From contig MCGO01000186.1 of NCBI GenBank assembly GCA_002104985.1, positions 1 through 64,000 of the forward strand: DNA of 64,000 nt, given 5' to 3'. The notes below the pieces were generated by a model. That model searched no databases. It was not told the origin of the DNA and saw nothing but the letters and a program-made list of their open reading frames with translations. The DNA comes from Rhizoclosmatium globosum. Its lineage: Eukaryota > Chytridiomycota > Chytridiomycetes > Chytridiales > Chytriomycetaceae. Positions 10,466-22,666 of this stretch are shown one piece after another; within the stretch, counting starts at the first letter, position 1; every line of letters starts with the position of its first letter. Position numbers and translations under genes: made by a program.

Positions 10466-11302
10466 TCAGTATTTCAATTTAGTAATGAAGGGAAGTTGTA
10501 TACCCTCTGGAAACGTTATCTGGTTCTTAGCAACCAAACAACTCTTCAACTTAGTCAACTTCAACATTCCTGATGGTACTTCTCCACTGAGGCATTACCT
10601 TCGACAGAGAAATGTACAACCCATCCAATCACCCAACTCCTCTGGAATCTCCCCTTCCAACAAATTATGCCCAAGCGCAAGAACTCTCAATCGTTTCAAC
10701 ATTCCAATCTCCTCGGAATCACACCAGTAAGCCGATTCTGCAACAACCAAAGCTCTCTCAACTCCCCCATCTCTCCGATTCTCGCAGGTATGCTCCCCTC
10801 CAACAAATTCCACCGCAAATCCAAACACCTCAAAGCTTTCAACTCCCCAATAGATCAGGAATACATCCAATTAGGCCACACTGATTCAAACAAAGCGTTT
10901 CCAACCCAACAAGCCGGACACCGCATTCGGTATTGGCCGTGAAACCTTAAAATCAAGCCATTGATTTTTTCAGTGGCGTAAATTGGAATCGCAGTATGCG
11001 TTTTGGTAAGCAGGTGACGCGGTGAAGAAGAATCGGTCGTAGAATCTGGGAACGTTCCAGTCCGTTTTGCCGCGTTCAATACGAGGAATCGCTCGTGAAA
11101 GATTTAATGTCGCAAATGAATGTGATTTGATGCGCGAATGGAGGGAGCTTGAAAGGGAGCTGTACTGTAAGACTTGAAATGGGGAGAGCCAACTGAGTAT
11201 GAGTAGAATCAGTTCATCTGGTATGTATTGTGCTTTTTCTGGAGTTGCGGTTTGTTGTGGGTTATTGTTCCCTCGCGTCGTTAGACTTGTCCTTGTGTCC
11301 AT
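10466..11302 (-). CDS. F-box/leucine-rich repeat protein, frame-broken
   Basis: The N terminus holds an F-box (YIPDELILLILSWLSPFQVLQ, about residues 25-60), which would dock Skp1 in an SCF ubiquitin ligase. After it come plant-type LRRs, visible as LETLCLNQCGLIGCIPDLLG, LDLRWNLLEGSIP, LWLLQNRLTGVIP, LALGHNLLEGEIP and LSGEVPSGML, ending LPFITKLKY at 10466. The LRR array is spread over all three minus frames. Every visible break has the polarity of one lost base, for example in a G run between LLG and ELKAL. As sequenced no long product is possible, but the repeat pattern shows a single gene. F-box/LRR proteins normally select ubiquitylation substrates, and the substrate cannot be guessed. Confidence 0.7.
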
Positions 11303-11449
11303 TGAATCTGATTGGTGAACAATGAGGGTAGTTTTCCGTTATTTATTTCTTCCCTTTCCATTAAACGAAGGTATTGAACTTATTTCAGCCCCCTTTCAAG
11401 TTCACAACAAAAAGACACCAAAAACTCAACACGTCACAACCTCCCAAGA

Positions 11450-11907
11450 ATGAGACTCATCCCCATCATCATTGATATTGTCATCGCAGCAACAATATTT
11501 GCAGCAGTTCTCCGGTTGGAAACCTCGGTAAGCATTAAGATACCTTATCCACCCACCCTAACAGTTACCCAAACCCCCTTGCAGAACTCCACGTGGACAA
11601 AGTATCCAACTTCATCGTCCGTTGGATCCTTCTCCAACTGATCTTCATCGGCGACTCAGTCTTGGACACGTGCATAAAGATGGCCGTTGATTCACAGTAC
11701 TTTGCCTTCAGGGACCACCACCCAAACGATCAAAAGACAAATTTGACAGCCGCAGCTTTGTCGGGTCTTGCATCAGCGCTTGGAATGGGCGGGAGTGTGA
11801 AGGAGGATAAACGGTATTCGAGGGAAGGCGCGTCATCTCCATCGGGTCTTGGGAAGTTGACGGCTCAACAAGAGAATATGAAGAAACGAAGCACGAGTAG
11901 CAGTTAA
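11450..11907 (+). CDS. Small membrane protein, DUF1748-like
   Basis: Exon 1 is 11450-11527 and exon 2 is 11585-11907, with an intron GTAAGC..TGCAG of 57 nt. The joined phase is off by one base, so either a base is missing or the junction is slightly different. The product has two hydrophobic segments (LIPIIIDIVIAATIFAAVLR and FIVRWILLQLIFIGDSVLD) followed by a polar, Ser-rich tail. Length, the two-helix plan and the sequence between the helices resemble the fungal DUF1748 family of small mitochondrial or ER membrane proteins. This is recognition by pattern, not a search. It is divergent from the F-box/LRR gene, with about 150 bp between the starts. Confidence 0.4.
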
Positions 11908-12035
11908 GTTTCATGAATATTACCATGGTTTGCTAACCTTGAGTTATCTTATAGTGCGCTAAAGAATTCTATTCCATTTCCATCTTTTCAAACCAAATAA
12001 ACCCATCTCAAAATTAAACATACGCGCTGAATGAT

Positions 12036-13181
12036 TCAATTTCCTTCGTCTATAATAATATTCGGATGGCTGAACTTCTTGATATCTTCTTCAAGCAAGG
12101 CGAGTTGCTTCTCAATCGATATTTTCCTATCATCCACATTAGAATTATCCAAACACTCTTATTGAACTCACCTATTAATTTTCGAAACAGTGTCTGTCGC
12201 AACTGGAAGTCTGTTATAAATCCCAAGTAACGACTGGTAATTTGATTTTAGCCCAGCCAGAACTGCCAACCTCTCAGCTTCAGGAAGCATCCGCCTCCGA
12301 TTTCCGCCACCAATACTCCCCGCTGGCATAACCATACTTCCTGATTTGATGCTCTGATTTTTCTTGATTCCTTGTTTCCTCACAGCACCAGATTCCATCT
12401 CCGTTGGTGGCGGTGACGATCTTCTCATCACGCGTCCAGCTTCGTCTACATCATTCTCGAAAGGTTCCCAGTGTTCAATCAACTCTTCAGGACTTCTTCG
12501 TAATTGACTCCTTTCTTCAACGGTGAAGTGGATTCAGCAGCATCTGCCGCAAGATGGTCCCACGCGTTTGTATCTGCAACAACAGGCGTAGCCGCGTTAG
12601 AGCGACGTTCAGCTGCCATAGCTATGCGTCCAGATGTAGGTTTTGAAATTGGCTTAGATACGCTCTTAGGCGCTGGAATCTTGGTCGAAACAGCTAATTA
12701 TGGTTGTTAAACTACAAACAGCTTTCTTTTTCCAAACAGCGCTTACCTTTCTTTGGTTTCGAAGTTGATGATGTTTTATTCACCCGATTTGCGTGTTGCT
12801 TTATCGCCTTCTCAGGTGCTGGATTATAGTCATGATCAGTCCAGACCGCACATCTGACGAACCCAACTTACAAGCTCCAACTTTAGATTTAACTTTTCCA
12901 TCTTTCGAGACACTCTTTACACTCGCATTTTTCACCATTCCGCTGATAGGAATCGCGCTCCGTGCAATTTGTTCAGGGATAGGGCCACTCGGAAGCGAAA
13001 CCGTGCGTCTCGCCTTCATATGCTCCGATCGAACATGCTGCGCAAACTTTGATTTGAAGAGTGGTGGTGGCCGATCTTCAATGCCAGGACGGAGCACCAT
13101 GTTGTAGATACTTTCATCAAGTGGATCAGAAGGAATCCGACGGCGAGATGTGCGTGCGTGACTGATTATCGTGGCGGCCAT
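12036..13181 (-). CDS. ENKUR: Enkurin, flagellar doublet-microtubule protein
   Basis: The N terminus MAATIISHARTSRRRIPSDP is followed by DESIYNMVLRPG and a PPPLFKSKF stretch, like the conserved start of enkurin. The C terminus is the enkurin domain: LPEAERLAVLAGLKSNYQSL, then ATDTVSKINR, then EKQLALLEEDIKKFSHPNII. Introns are at 12694-12746 and 12127-12171, with matching phases. Two breaks (near 12485 and 12825) each look like one lost base, and the peptide resumes sensibly after each. Enkurin (FAP106) is a microtubule inner protein of the axoneme and interacts with calmodulin and TRPC channels in animals. Its presence implies a flagellated life stage, so the breaks are more likely sequence errors than decay. 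Confidence 0.8.
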
Positions 13182-13446
13182 TTGAATCAGTTACAGAGGA
13201 GTTTTGGGTATGTGAGCTTCAGAATGATTCAGAGACTTGGTTGGGCTGGAACCAGTTTGTTGTTTCAACCAGCAATAATTGTCAGTTCGGAAAAAGACAT
13301 ATCCTTCCACGAAATGCATACTCAACCCGAAATTCAACTTTGATTTGCGGGTAATTAACATAACTTATTGAAAATCAAACGATCCTCTCTCCCAAAATAT
13401 CGCCACCACCAAATATTCATACCCTTAACAATAAATAAGATTTCCC

Positions 13447-15011
<1,565 letters not shown>

Positions 15012-15233
15012 GGTGAGGGGGTTGTGTTGCCGTTGAACTCAGGAGGGTCTGCGTTGGAAGGGGCCACCGTGTTGGTTTACACGGATTATGGATATCTTAA
15101 GATCAAGCGAAGGGCGTTATAGCAAGCTCCAGGAATATTCGATATATGCGTGCTGATTACCGCTGAGATGAAGAACCAGCTGAAGTTACGATTCCTTTGT
15201 TCCCGTTTCTACACCAACTGTCACCATCACCCA

Positions 15234-15971
15234 ATGTCCCGCGCCACCGCCTTAAAGCGTCTGATGACAGAGTACAAAGGTATCTTAAACTGGTTAATTG
15301 AATGATCCAACCAATGAATCCATCGTCATCTTGCAGAACTCACCGTCAATGCCCCCGAAGGCATCACAGCCGGTAAGGACTCTCCACCATTACGACACAC
15401 TCATTCTCACATACACACGATACACAGGTCCCATTTCAGAGGACAACTTCTTTGTGTGGGAGGCTCTCATTTGGTAATCCACCGACACCACAACACTCAA
15501 TCTGACACACTCTTCGATCAAGTGGTCCAACAGACACAGTTTACGAAAACGGAATCTTTACAGCAACACTGACATTCCCGAGTAAGCACGCACCGATGCG
15601 ATCCTTTACTTCTTGTCTAAGTTGTCTTACAAACAAACAACGCACCACCAAACCCAGCCGACTACCCCCTCAGTCCACCCCAAATGAAGTTCACGCCGCC
15701 GCTCTTCCACCCAAACATTTACTCCGACGGCCGCGTGTGCATTTCAATCCTGCATGCCCCCGGCGACGACCCACTCGGCTACGAACTCGCTTCAGAACGC
15801 TGGTCGCCCGTCCAATCCGTCGAAAAGATTCTCCTGTCCGTCGTTTCAATGCTCGCCGAACCAAACGATGAATCGGGTGCGAATATCGAGGCTTCGAAAA
15901 TGTGGCGGACCGATCGGGATAAGTTTAATGCGATTGTCAAGAAGCAGGTGTTGAGTACGTTGGGGCTGTAG
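15234..15971 (+). CDS. UBC7: Ubiquitin-conjugating enzyme E2, Ubc7/UBE2G2 type
   Basis: Five exons (15234-15279, 15337-15372, 15428-15473, 15523-15581, 15658-15971) give 166 residues in perfect phase, the usual Ubc7 length. The core has [20 protein letters not shown] and the catalytic cysteine in [13 protein letters not shown]. The acidic insertion after the cysteine is diagnostic of the Ubc7/UBE2G2/CDC34 group. [18 protein letters not shown] and [10 protein letters not shown] follow. Ubc7 works at the ER membrane with Cue1 and the Hrd1/Doa10 ligases in ER-associated degradation. Confidence 0.95.
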
Positions 15972-16114
15972 CTGTTTTGCAATTGGATGGAATTGGATGC
16001 CTGGGTGGGGGCCAGACTGATGAAACGGAGTATGTATGCAATAAAGATGGTTCAATATTCGTTTTATACACTATCTTGTGTTTAATCCCTCCTGTAACTT
16101 CAACCGTAACCATA

Positions 16115-17386
16115 TCAATAAAGTCTCATGACCAGTCCGAGTCTCGTAAAGTATGCATCACAGTCATTCAGAATCTTTCCTGTCAATGAGTGATGTAACA
16201 ACATCAAATTCTCACGCTCTTCCTCAGCTCCATTACTTTCAGCATGCATTATCATTGTTTCCAAATGATACAAGTGTCTGTAGAGAAGCATATTCATTTC
16301 CAAGGTACAAATTGCCAAGTCCACACGATGATCCATAAACAACATTTGCACTATTCTCCAGTGTCCTTTTCTGCTAGCTTCTTTGATAATATAGTTGTTA
16401 CGTGCAGGTGGGTAAATTCCACATGGACTTGGCAGACCGAGAAGCGTCATAACAATATGAACCTGATTATGCGCACAAGCTGCTCCAAGAACCCTTTGCT
16501 GTCCATTCACTCCATCTCCTGCAACTACTCGAGGGTCAAAAAGGAGAGCTTGAACAATCAAGATATGACCATATATACAAGCTGCAACAAGACAGTTTTC
16601 GGACGGAAATACGCGACCATCCAAAAGCAGTCTCCTCAAAATCTCAGTATGATCCTTAATACAAGCAGCAGTGACAGTATAACTCCCAAGAGCTGAAGGA
16701 TCCACGCGTGCATCGGCCAACAACACACAAACGACATCCAACGAGCCATTCAAAGCCGCTATGCGAATACAAACATTATTCAAGCAGGCCGGATCAACCC
16801 TCCCATCCTCCAACAGTGCCCTCACAACATTTCCATGTCCTAACTCGCACGCACTCTGAATCGCCTGGTTCGCACACGCCGACGCATCCACGCCACTTAA
16901 CCCACCCAAATATCGAACGACCGAACTTTGATTATTAATCGCGGCAAACCGAATAGATCGACTGGACCGAATCGCGGCCACGAATCCATTCTGCACCATC
17001 TGAAGCGCCACTTTCAAAGCGCGTGAATCCGGAAGAATCCACCGACTCGGATCGCCAATTGAACCGCGGCGCACGTTTTCTTCGGACGTTGACAGCACGG
17101 CCTCGAGGACAACGCCCTGGTAGCACAGCGACAGGGCTCTGAAGACCGGTCCGCTTATTCCAAATGACGCAAGAAAGAGAAGGGGACTTGGAATACGCGA
17201 CTGGGTCCATCGAAAGAGAAAGTGCTTTCGGGCAAAGGCCGGTTTCAGGTGGACAAGATGGAGGAAGAGTTTTGAGGTGCGGCCGAGGAATACGAGCGAC
17301 TGGTCAATTGGAAGGTGGAGAACAATTGAGGCAATTAGGGTTGGTGGAAGTGAAAGAAGGCGTGGTGGGTGGTGTGTTTGCAGCAT
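16115..17386 (-). CDS. Ankyrin-repeat protein with F-box-like start
   Basis: A single-exon ORF of 423 residues without interruption. The first 50 residues (PPTLIASIVLHLPIDQSLVF) look like an F-box-type helix bundle. From about residue 150 to 330 there are five or six ankyrin-like repeats of 33-37 residues, for example GHGNVVRALLEDGRVDPACL, GSLDVVCVLLADARVDPSAL and GHILIVQALLFDPRV. Proteins with this plan are abundant in chytrids. An SCF-adaptor role is an inference from the N terminus, and the partner is unknown. It is divergently transcribed from the membrane-protein gene at 17423, with only 36 bp between the two ATGs. Confidence 0.7.
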   Translation of the reverse strand: MLQTHHPPRLLSLPPTLIASIVLHLPIDQSLVFLGRTSKLFLHLVHLKPAFARKHFLFRWTQSRIPSPLLFLASFGISGPVFRALSLCYQGVVLEAVLSTSEENVRRGSIGDPSRWILPDSRALKVALQMVQNGFVAAIRSSRSIRFAAINNQSSVVRYLGGLSGVDASACANQAIQSACELGHGNVVRALLEDGRVDPACLNNVCIRIAALNGSLDVVCVLLADARVDPSALGSYTVTAACIKDHTEILRRLLLDGRVFPSENCLVAACIYGHILIVQALLFDPRVVAGDGVNGQQRVLGAACAHNQVHIVMTLLGLPSPCGIYPPARNNYIIKEASRKGHWRIVQMLFMDHRVDLAICTLEMNMLLYRHLYHLETMIMHAESNGAEEERENLMLLHHSLTGKILNDCDAYFTRLGLVMRLY

Positions 17387-17422
17387 CTTTTCTTTTTAAA
17401 AAGTCGATTCTTTTTGCATTCA

Positions 17423-17989
17423 ATGGCGTTTGCGGACACATCGAATTCTCAGACATTTACTGTGCTAATTGATCGCAAGAACGCAAAGATTACTGCTGCT
17501 TTCCCACCTGCTTTGGCGCCGTACTTGACCGAAGGCGAGTTCGCCTCCCGAATCAGCCTTCTCCAACTCCGCTTCATTGTCCATCGCCATCGCACTGCAA
17601 AAAAAGCCATACTATTTGCATGGATCTATACCATCATTTGGTTTGCTGTTTTCTTTGGAAACATGAACCAATCCACCTCCAACGCCTTCGTCTATGCAAT
17701 GGCCTCATCCTCTATGGCTCTTCTTATCTCATTCTATTATTCACCCTACGCTGTTCAGGTGATTTGTGTCTTGATTCCAGTTGCGATTTCTAAAATAGAT
17801 AGTGAGCAGGGTATCCAAGCATGTACGGAAATGGCTCATGAATGGTCTCTACAAGACAAACGCATTGGAATTTCTTATACCGTAATTAAACCAAAACTTA
17901 CACTCTTGGAGCTCTACCAGGAAACGCTGGGCGTAATAATACAGATTTCCCCAACCTCTGGCTCTCGCCAATTCCTTCTTTCCACTTGA
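17423..17989 (+). CDS. Two-helix membrane protein, array relative A
   Basis: Exons 17423-17758 and 17810-17989, with a 51-nt intron (GTGATT..GCAG), encode 171 residues. A soluble N terminus ends in FPPALAPYLTEGEFASRISL, then two helices follow (AILFAWIYTIIWFAVFFG and AMASSSMALLISFYYS), then the intron falls just after the second helix. The second exon has HEWSLQDKRIGISYTVIK, which aligns by pattern with KKWTEEDxxxGxxLVYxVKK of the 46-56 kb family. PPxY and LPxY motifs are absent. Function unknown. It is the first of three adjacent same-strand relatives. Confidence 0.65.
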   Translation: MAFADTSNSQTFTVLIDRKNAKITAAFPPALAPYLTEGEFASRISLLQLRFIVHRHRTAKKAILFAWIYTIIWFAVFFGNMNQSTSNAFVYAMASSSMALLISFYYSPYAVQVICVLIPVAISKIDSEQGIQACTEMAHEWSLQDKRIGISYTVIKPKLTLLELYQETLGVIIQISPTSGSRQFLLST

Positions 17990-18142
17990 CTTTATCCTGA
18001 AAATAAATACGTTCTTGATTGTTATTGGTAGCTTGTGCAAAGTTCAAAAACCCAAAAAGTAATTGGTGCAAAAGCAAGTCCACCTCCCACAACCTCAATT
18101 GCTTCTGACGCTCTCCAGACATACATTCCAAACAACTCAAAA

Positions 18143-18656
18143 ATGTCAGACACAGTTCTCTCAACCCACGTCCTCGCAATCACCCGCCACACAGGCGAAA
18201 TCCAAAGCAACCCAACAAACTACCTCACCCAATCACACCTCCGCCAACTTGAATCAACCCTCCGCAAAACAGTACGCTTTTACAACATACTCAACCTCAT
18301 CCTCGCAATCGCCACAATCGCATCCGTTTTCGTCTTGATCTATATACCGGGTGTGAACGATGACTTACGAAAGGGTCTCATGATTGTGTTGATTGTTTGT
18401 TACCCACTGTTTGCCATGTACTTTCCTTGGATGCCTGTGGTAAATACCTGTACTGCTTTCGCAAATGTGAATCGTGTCTAAAGAAATGTTATTGACACAG
18501 CACCTTGGAGTCGTTCGAAGAGTTATGGCGAGCTGGGATAACGAAAATGATGGGATTGTGTATAGAGTGCATACACCCGAAACAAACTGGGCAGTGTTTT
18601 GCACGCCAGGAGTATATATTGAAGTTGATATTGTGTGTCAGAAGCAAAATGCTTAG
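18143..18656 (+). CDS. Two-helix membrane protein, array relative B
   Basis: Exons 18143-18439 and 18501-18656 encode 150 residues, with a 61-nt intron placed immediately after the second hydrophobic segment. The helices are YNILNLILAIATIASVFVLI and GLMIVLIVCYPLFAMYF. The second exon reads VVRRVMASWDNENDGIVYRV, repeating the W-acidic-G-x-x-Y pattern of the family. No PY motif is present. The start was chosen at the ATG that begins MSDTVLS, because the next gene also starts MSDS and upstream codons lack an ATG. Confidence 0.6.
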
Positions 18657-19177
18657 TCTTCTATGTTACTAATCAGGTTACGATAGTTAACCTTGTGTAC
18701 AAATATCTTCTATGAATGGGCTTTGTATTCTATTATAGTCGAACCCTTTCTTCATACGACTCAATAAATGACGTAAATATAACCATCATATTGTATCCAG
18801 TAGTAAATGATCTTGTATTCAAATTGACAGTGTGCTTTTTTTTTTGATGCCTGAATCTGAGGTGATGCCTAAGCCGCTGGTTTTTTGCAAACCTGATCTT
18901 GATTGTTGAACAATGTGCTCCGGGCAATTCTACGGTTTTTTTCTTCTTTTTTTCTATGGATGATTAAGATGATTCTCTTTCAAATGCATTTTAACGATTC
19001 CTTCAAAACCGCAGTCAAGTATCTACTACAAAACAACCCATCTAGTTCCGCACCTCTACATAAAAAAAAGCAATTGGAAAATTGATTGATGGTGATGGAA
19101 TTGCTTCTCCCCAAGGCTTGTGAAGAAACAGGCAAGCACAACGTAACAATTTCTTGACCACACAATTTGGACTCCCA

Positions 19178-19672
19178 ATGTCTGACAGCCTGGTCCGCCT
19201 CGGCTCCCATACGGTCGCATTACAACGCTTCGGAAGAAGCGTCAAAGATACATGGACTCCTTCCTCAGAGTACTTCACTCCAGACCAGCGCATTCAGCTT
19301 GAAGGCGGCGTCTACGACTCGATCGGGAAGTTCAATCCATACATGGCCGCTGTGGTTCTTTCTTACATTGCAACTGTCATAACTGTCATCTCCGTTGCTG
19401 GTAAGACCTTGGGGACGCCATTAATCGTTTCTGTCGTCATTTTTGGTTGGTTCTTGATATTAGTGTACATGCTGTGGGAGCTACAGGTGTGATGCTTTGT
19501 TCTTCGGTAAATAATCTGTCTGATTATAATTTAGCAACACTTGAGAGCAGTACAGATGGTTTGCGATTCTTGGAGAACTCAAGGGATTGTGTACAAGTGT
19601 CAAATTGACTATCTCCCGTACTTTATTCGACCGGGCCATGTTGCGATTGATGTACAGGCATTTTCTGTATAG
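19178..19672 (+). CDS. Two-helix membrane protein, array relative C
   Basis: Exons 19178-19486 and 19535-19672 encode 148 residues, with a 48-nt intron after the second helix. The helices are YMAAVVLSYIATVITVISVA and LIVSVVIFGWFLILVYML. Exon 2 carries VQMVCDSWRTQGIVYKCQ, again the conserved W..G.VY pattern. No PPxY or LPxY is found. Together with A and B it forms a small tandem cluster on the plus strand, about 26 kb from the larger minus-strand array. Confidence 0.6.
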
Positions 19673-19837
19673 TCCGAAGATACTTTTCATTTTACCCTAG
19701 ACAATAAACGGAAGAAAACGGTCGGCATTGAACGTATTTTTGTACCAGACTATCTCTTCTTTATTTCTATTCATTCTGGATACTGTAGAACATAATGATT
19801 TCATAACAAAATGGTTTTAACAAAGAATTCTGTATGT

Positions 19838-20164
19838 TTAGCAAGTGATTCCACAAATGGAGCTGACTTCACCAACACAGACACTGTCCCAAGAAGTAGT
19901 ACCACAGTAGCTGTCCTGAGCAATAATTTTACCAACACAAGCGTCACAGGTAGATCTCAAAGCAACACCAGTAACACACACTTGCTATGAGAACAAGCAG
20001 TTCCAGAGGAAGTGGCGGCAACGCACGCGTTGTCAGCATTGGACCAGAGTGGTTCCTTGCTGTGCGTTACAAATATCACCATTCTCTCCATTAGTCTGGT
20101 CGCACCAAGCAAGTGGAGATCCGATAACAGTTGCGACACCAACAGCACACAGTAGATTCGTCAT
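19838..20164 (-). CDS. Small secreted cysteine-rich protein, frame-broken
   Basis: The ATG at 20162-20164 opens a hydrophobic leader (TNLLCAVGVATVIGSPLAWC) that looks like a signal peptide. Downstream, in two other frames, the sequence continues as SNADNACVAATSSGTACSH and then STCDACVGKI, DSYCGTTSWDSVCV and EVSSICGITC, stopping at 19838. The regular cysteines suggest disulfide-bonded repeats. Two frame breaks separate the parts. One has the polarity of a lost base, the other the opposite or a two-base loss. Function unknown; extracellular location is inferred. Confidence 0.5.
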
Positions 20165-20313
20165 CAAAGTTAAACCCAAAGAAAGTCTTCACTTTTCTAA
20201 GAATTTGCAGCAATTGAAGGTTTAGTTCACTACATATGTTTAACGCAATTATTAACAGATAAAGATGTTTTTATATTCTTTTGGATTATTTAACGCCACA
20301 AAAGTTTCCAGCA

Positions 20314-21346
20314 ATGAGTGAACGTGACGAGGTTTTATTGAAAATGATGCTATCCGCCGAAAAAGACTACCATGACACAAAGAAAGACTACGAAGACTCC
20401 AAGCACGATCTGACACTCGAGTGGAAGTTGGTACATCCCCATGGACTGGTCGGCGACTTACGTGGATACCTCCAGGCCAACAAGTCCTTGCAAGAAATGG
20501 CAACAAAAACTGAGCACACAAGGGACATCTATCACGATATCATAAGATCGGGTATATTCTATTGCGTGCAGCGATACCGGTCTAAATTATCTGTTTGGTA
20601 GACTTTTCACCTCTGAAACGAAAAAGTGAGGCGTCAACCAACACGTTGTCCAAGAAATCGCGCTATCAATCAGAATCGGAAAGGTCTGTCAGGTCGTCAG
20701 ACAAGCAGACCCAATTTCGGAAACGTGTAATGGATCGCGATCAACAAAAATGTGTTTGTTGCAAGCTATCGTCTGGTGATGCTTGCCATATTATTCCTTT
20801 GGCGACATACAACTGCAATCCGGTTCTGTGGAATACACAGTTTGGTGGATTCTGTTATGACCGCGATCATAATTCGTTTGACGTTCGGAATGGGCTCTTT
20901 CTGTGCTTTAACCATCATCACGACTTCGATAGTTTTCAATTTACAATTCAGTATAATCTGGGGAGATTCTTTTACACGACTTTTACAAAATCTGGTCTAG
21001 TTCAAGGACAAGCGTTGGAGTTTGGGGAAATGGTTGCCTTTCACCCACATCCCAAATTTTTGGACCACCACAATCAAAGGTACGTACTCTATCCCTAAGT
21101 GAACATATAAGTTGAAAATGTTATTCATTCTTCACTGACAGATTCTACGATTATCATAAAATGAAAGCTGCTTCAGAACCAAATCATATTAAAAAACAAG
21201 AGTCGGACACAACTCTGGGAAACGAGCAAGCCAAACACAAAGTTTTAGATTTTTTTGAATTTCTGGAGAAAGAGGAGAAGCTGGTGCAGCTTCAGTGTTT
21301 TATGGAACTCGATGCAGTGGAACGGCGCTTTGTACTTTCGGATTAA
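20314..21346 (+). CDS. HNH-endonuclease domain protein
   Basis: Three exons (20314-20551, 20602-21079, 21142-21346) join in phase to 306 residues. The first 90 residues are charged and helical (MSERDEVLLKMMLSAEKDYH). The middle is an HNH_2-type nuclease module: CVCCKLSSGDACHIIPLATY, then NGLFLCFNHHHDFDSFQF, providing the two zinc-knuckle cysteines, the ACHI histidine and the HHHDFD asparagine/histidine cluster. A lysine-rich tail follows. Such stand-alone fungal HNH proteins are common and mostly uncharacterised. Some resemble nuclease domains of Crinkler-type effectors, but no Crinkler header is present here. There is no signal peptide. Confidence 0.75.
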
Positions 21347-21635
21347 TGAAAGTAAAGTGAATAATATTACAAGTGTAAGCAGTTTATCTTTTTGTAATTG
21401 TAAGGAGAATTTAACAAGAGATTTCGTCGTTTTCAGCGACATGAGAATCATCATCCAATTGAACAACTGATGATCAAACTCACGACAAAGAACTTTATGA
21501 TTCCGTTTACCCATTAATTATGTTTGTTGGATTCTATAATAATTAGTTTCCGACACATTGGTACACTCTTTGATACAAAAAGAAACAGTTTATATAGCTC
21601 AACAAAACAGGGCCATGCATTAACTACAATAAGAA

Positions 21636-22484
21636 TCACACCGAGGAACTCGATGAACCTCCCAATGCAGCTTTCGACTCCATAGCATCCGCCATACTAG
21701 AATCATCATCCAAGCCAACATCGCAATTCTCTACAATCCAATTGACAACCCGTTCCCTTCCCATCATTTCCGCAAGACCAAGAGGACTCTTTCCCTCCAA
21801 ATTCTTTGCCCCAATATTCGCACCGAGTTTCACCAACACTTTAACAATCTCCAAGTGGCCATTCAAGCAGGCCCAGTGCAGAGCCGTACCACCATCTTCC
21901 GAGGTAGAAACAGTAGAATTCAAGTCGGCAGGCAGGACGAGCGCATCGAGGAAGAAGAGGGAGAGGAGGGGCAGGTGGTTGTTTGCCGCCGCCGCATGCA
22001 AGGGGGTAAAGCCCTGTTTGCACGGGGTTATCGCAATTGTCCTCAGCAGAGTTTTCAGCGGGTGCGCCAGTTCGGGCACCTGTTCAACGACCGGTGGACT
22101 CGGCTCGGGCACCTTCAATTCGGAAAGCGCGGCCTTGTCCTTGACCGTGTTCGCCTCAATGTCCATTTGATCCGGTTTCTCGTCTGTTTCGCCTTCCGTT
22201 TCGAAGGTCGGCGTTGGATTCGCCGCTTCAAAGGCCCGCACCTCGTTCGCAAAGGCGGCGTAGTAGCGATCGAGGCGCTCGATTGCCGAAGCCGCTTTCG
22301 AGGAAAAGGCGGAAAACTCGGTGGAAGCGGGTGTGTTTTGCGTGAGAAAGCTGATCAGAGTTGCGATGTTGTCGACTTCGTTGTATCGGACACACTCGGA
22401 CATCACATCGATGAAGCTGTCGCCGTCTTCGTCAATTGGGTAGCTGGCGAGGTTGGACAGAAGCTGCGTGGTTGTGGCATCCAT
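21636..22484 (-). CDS. Ankyrin-repeat protein
   Basis: A single exon of 282 residues from the ATG at 22482-22484 (MDATTTQLLSNLASYPIDED). An N-terminal region (CVRYNEVDNIATLISFLTQN) and an acidic middle segment precede at least two clear ankyrin repeats, QGFTPLHAAAANNHLPLLSL and GGTALHWACLNGHLEIVKVL, plus a third, GKSPLGLAEMMGRERVVNWI. The tail is acidic and Ser-rich. The repeat placement recalls small cytosolic ankyrin proteins such as the ribosomal-protein chaperone Yar1, but that identity is only a suggestion. Confidence 0.65.
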   Translation of the reverse strand: MDATTTQLLSNLASYPIDEDGDSFIDVMSECVRYNEVDNIATLISFLTQNTPASTEFSAFSSKAASAIERLDRYYAAFANEVRAFEAANPTPTFETEGETDEKPDQMDIEANTVKDKAALSELKVPEPSPPVVEQVPELAHPLKTLLRTIAITPCKQGFTPLHAAAANNHLPLLSLFFLDALVLPADLNSTVSTSEDGGTALHWACLNGHLEIVKVLVKLGANIGAKNLEGKSPLGLAEMMGRERVVNWIVENCDVGLDDDSSMADAMESKAALGGSSSSSV

Positions 22485-22666
22485 CGGGAGAGCTGGTTGG
22501 TGTTTCAAGGGGGACGTTGCTTCAAAACAAAAAGAAAAAGGTAATAGGAAATAGGAAAATAAATGGTACGTTTAGAACACCAATCATTACAGTATGGCCT
22601 CTCTTTCTCGAATTGGACTTTTCTTGATAGAACTTTGGAATGATTCTACTATAATAGGAAATATTA

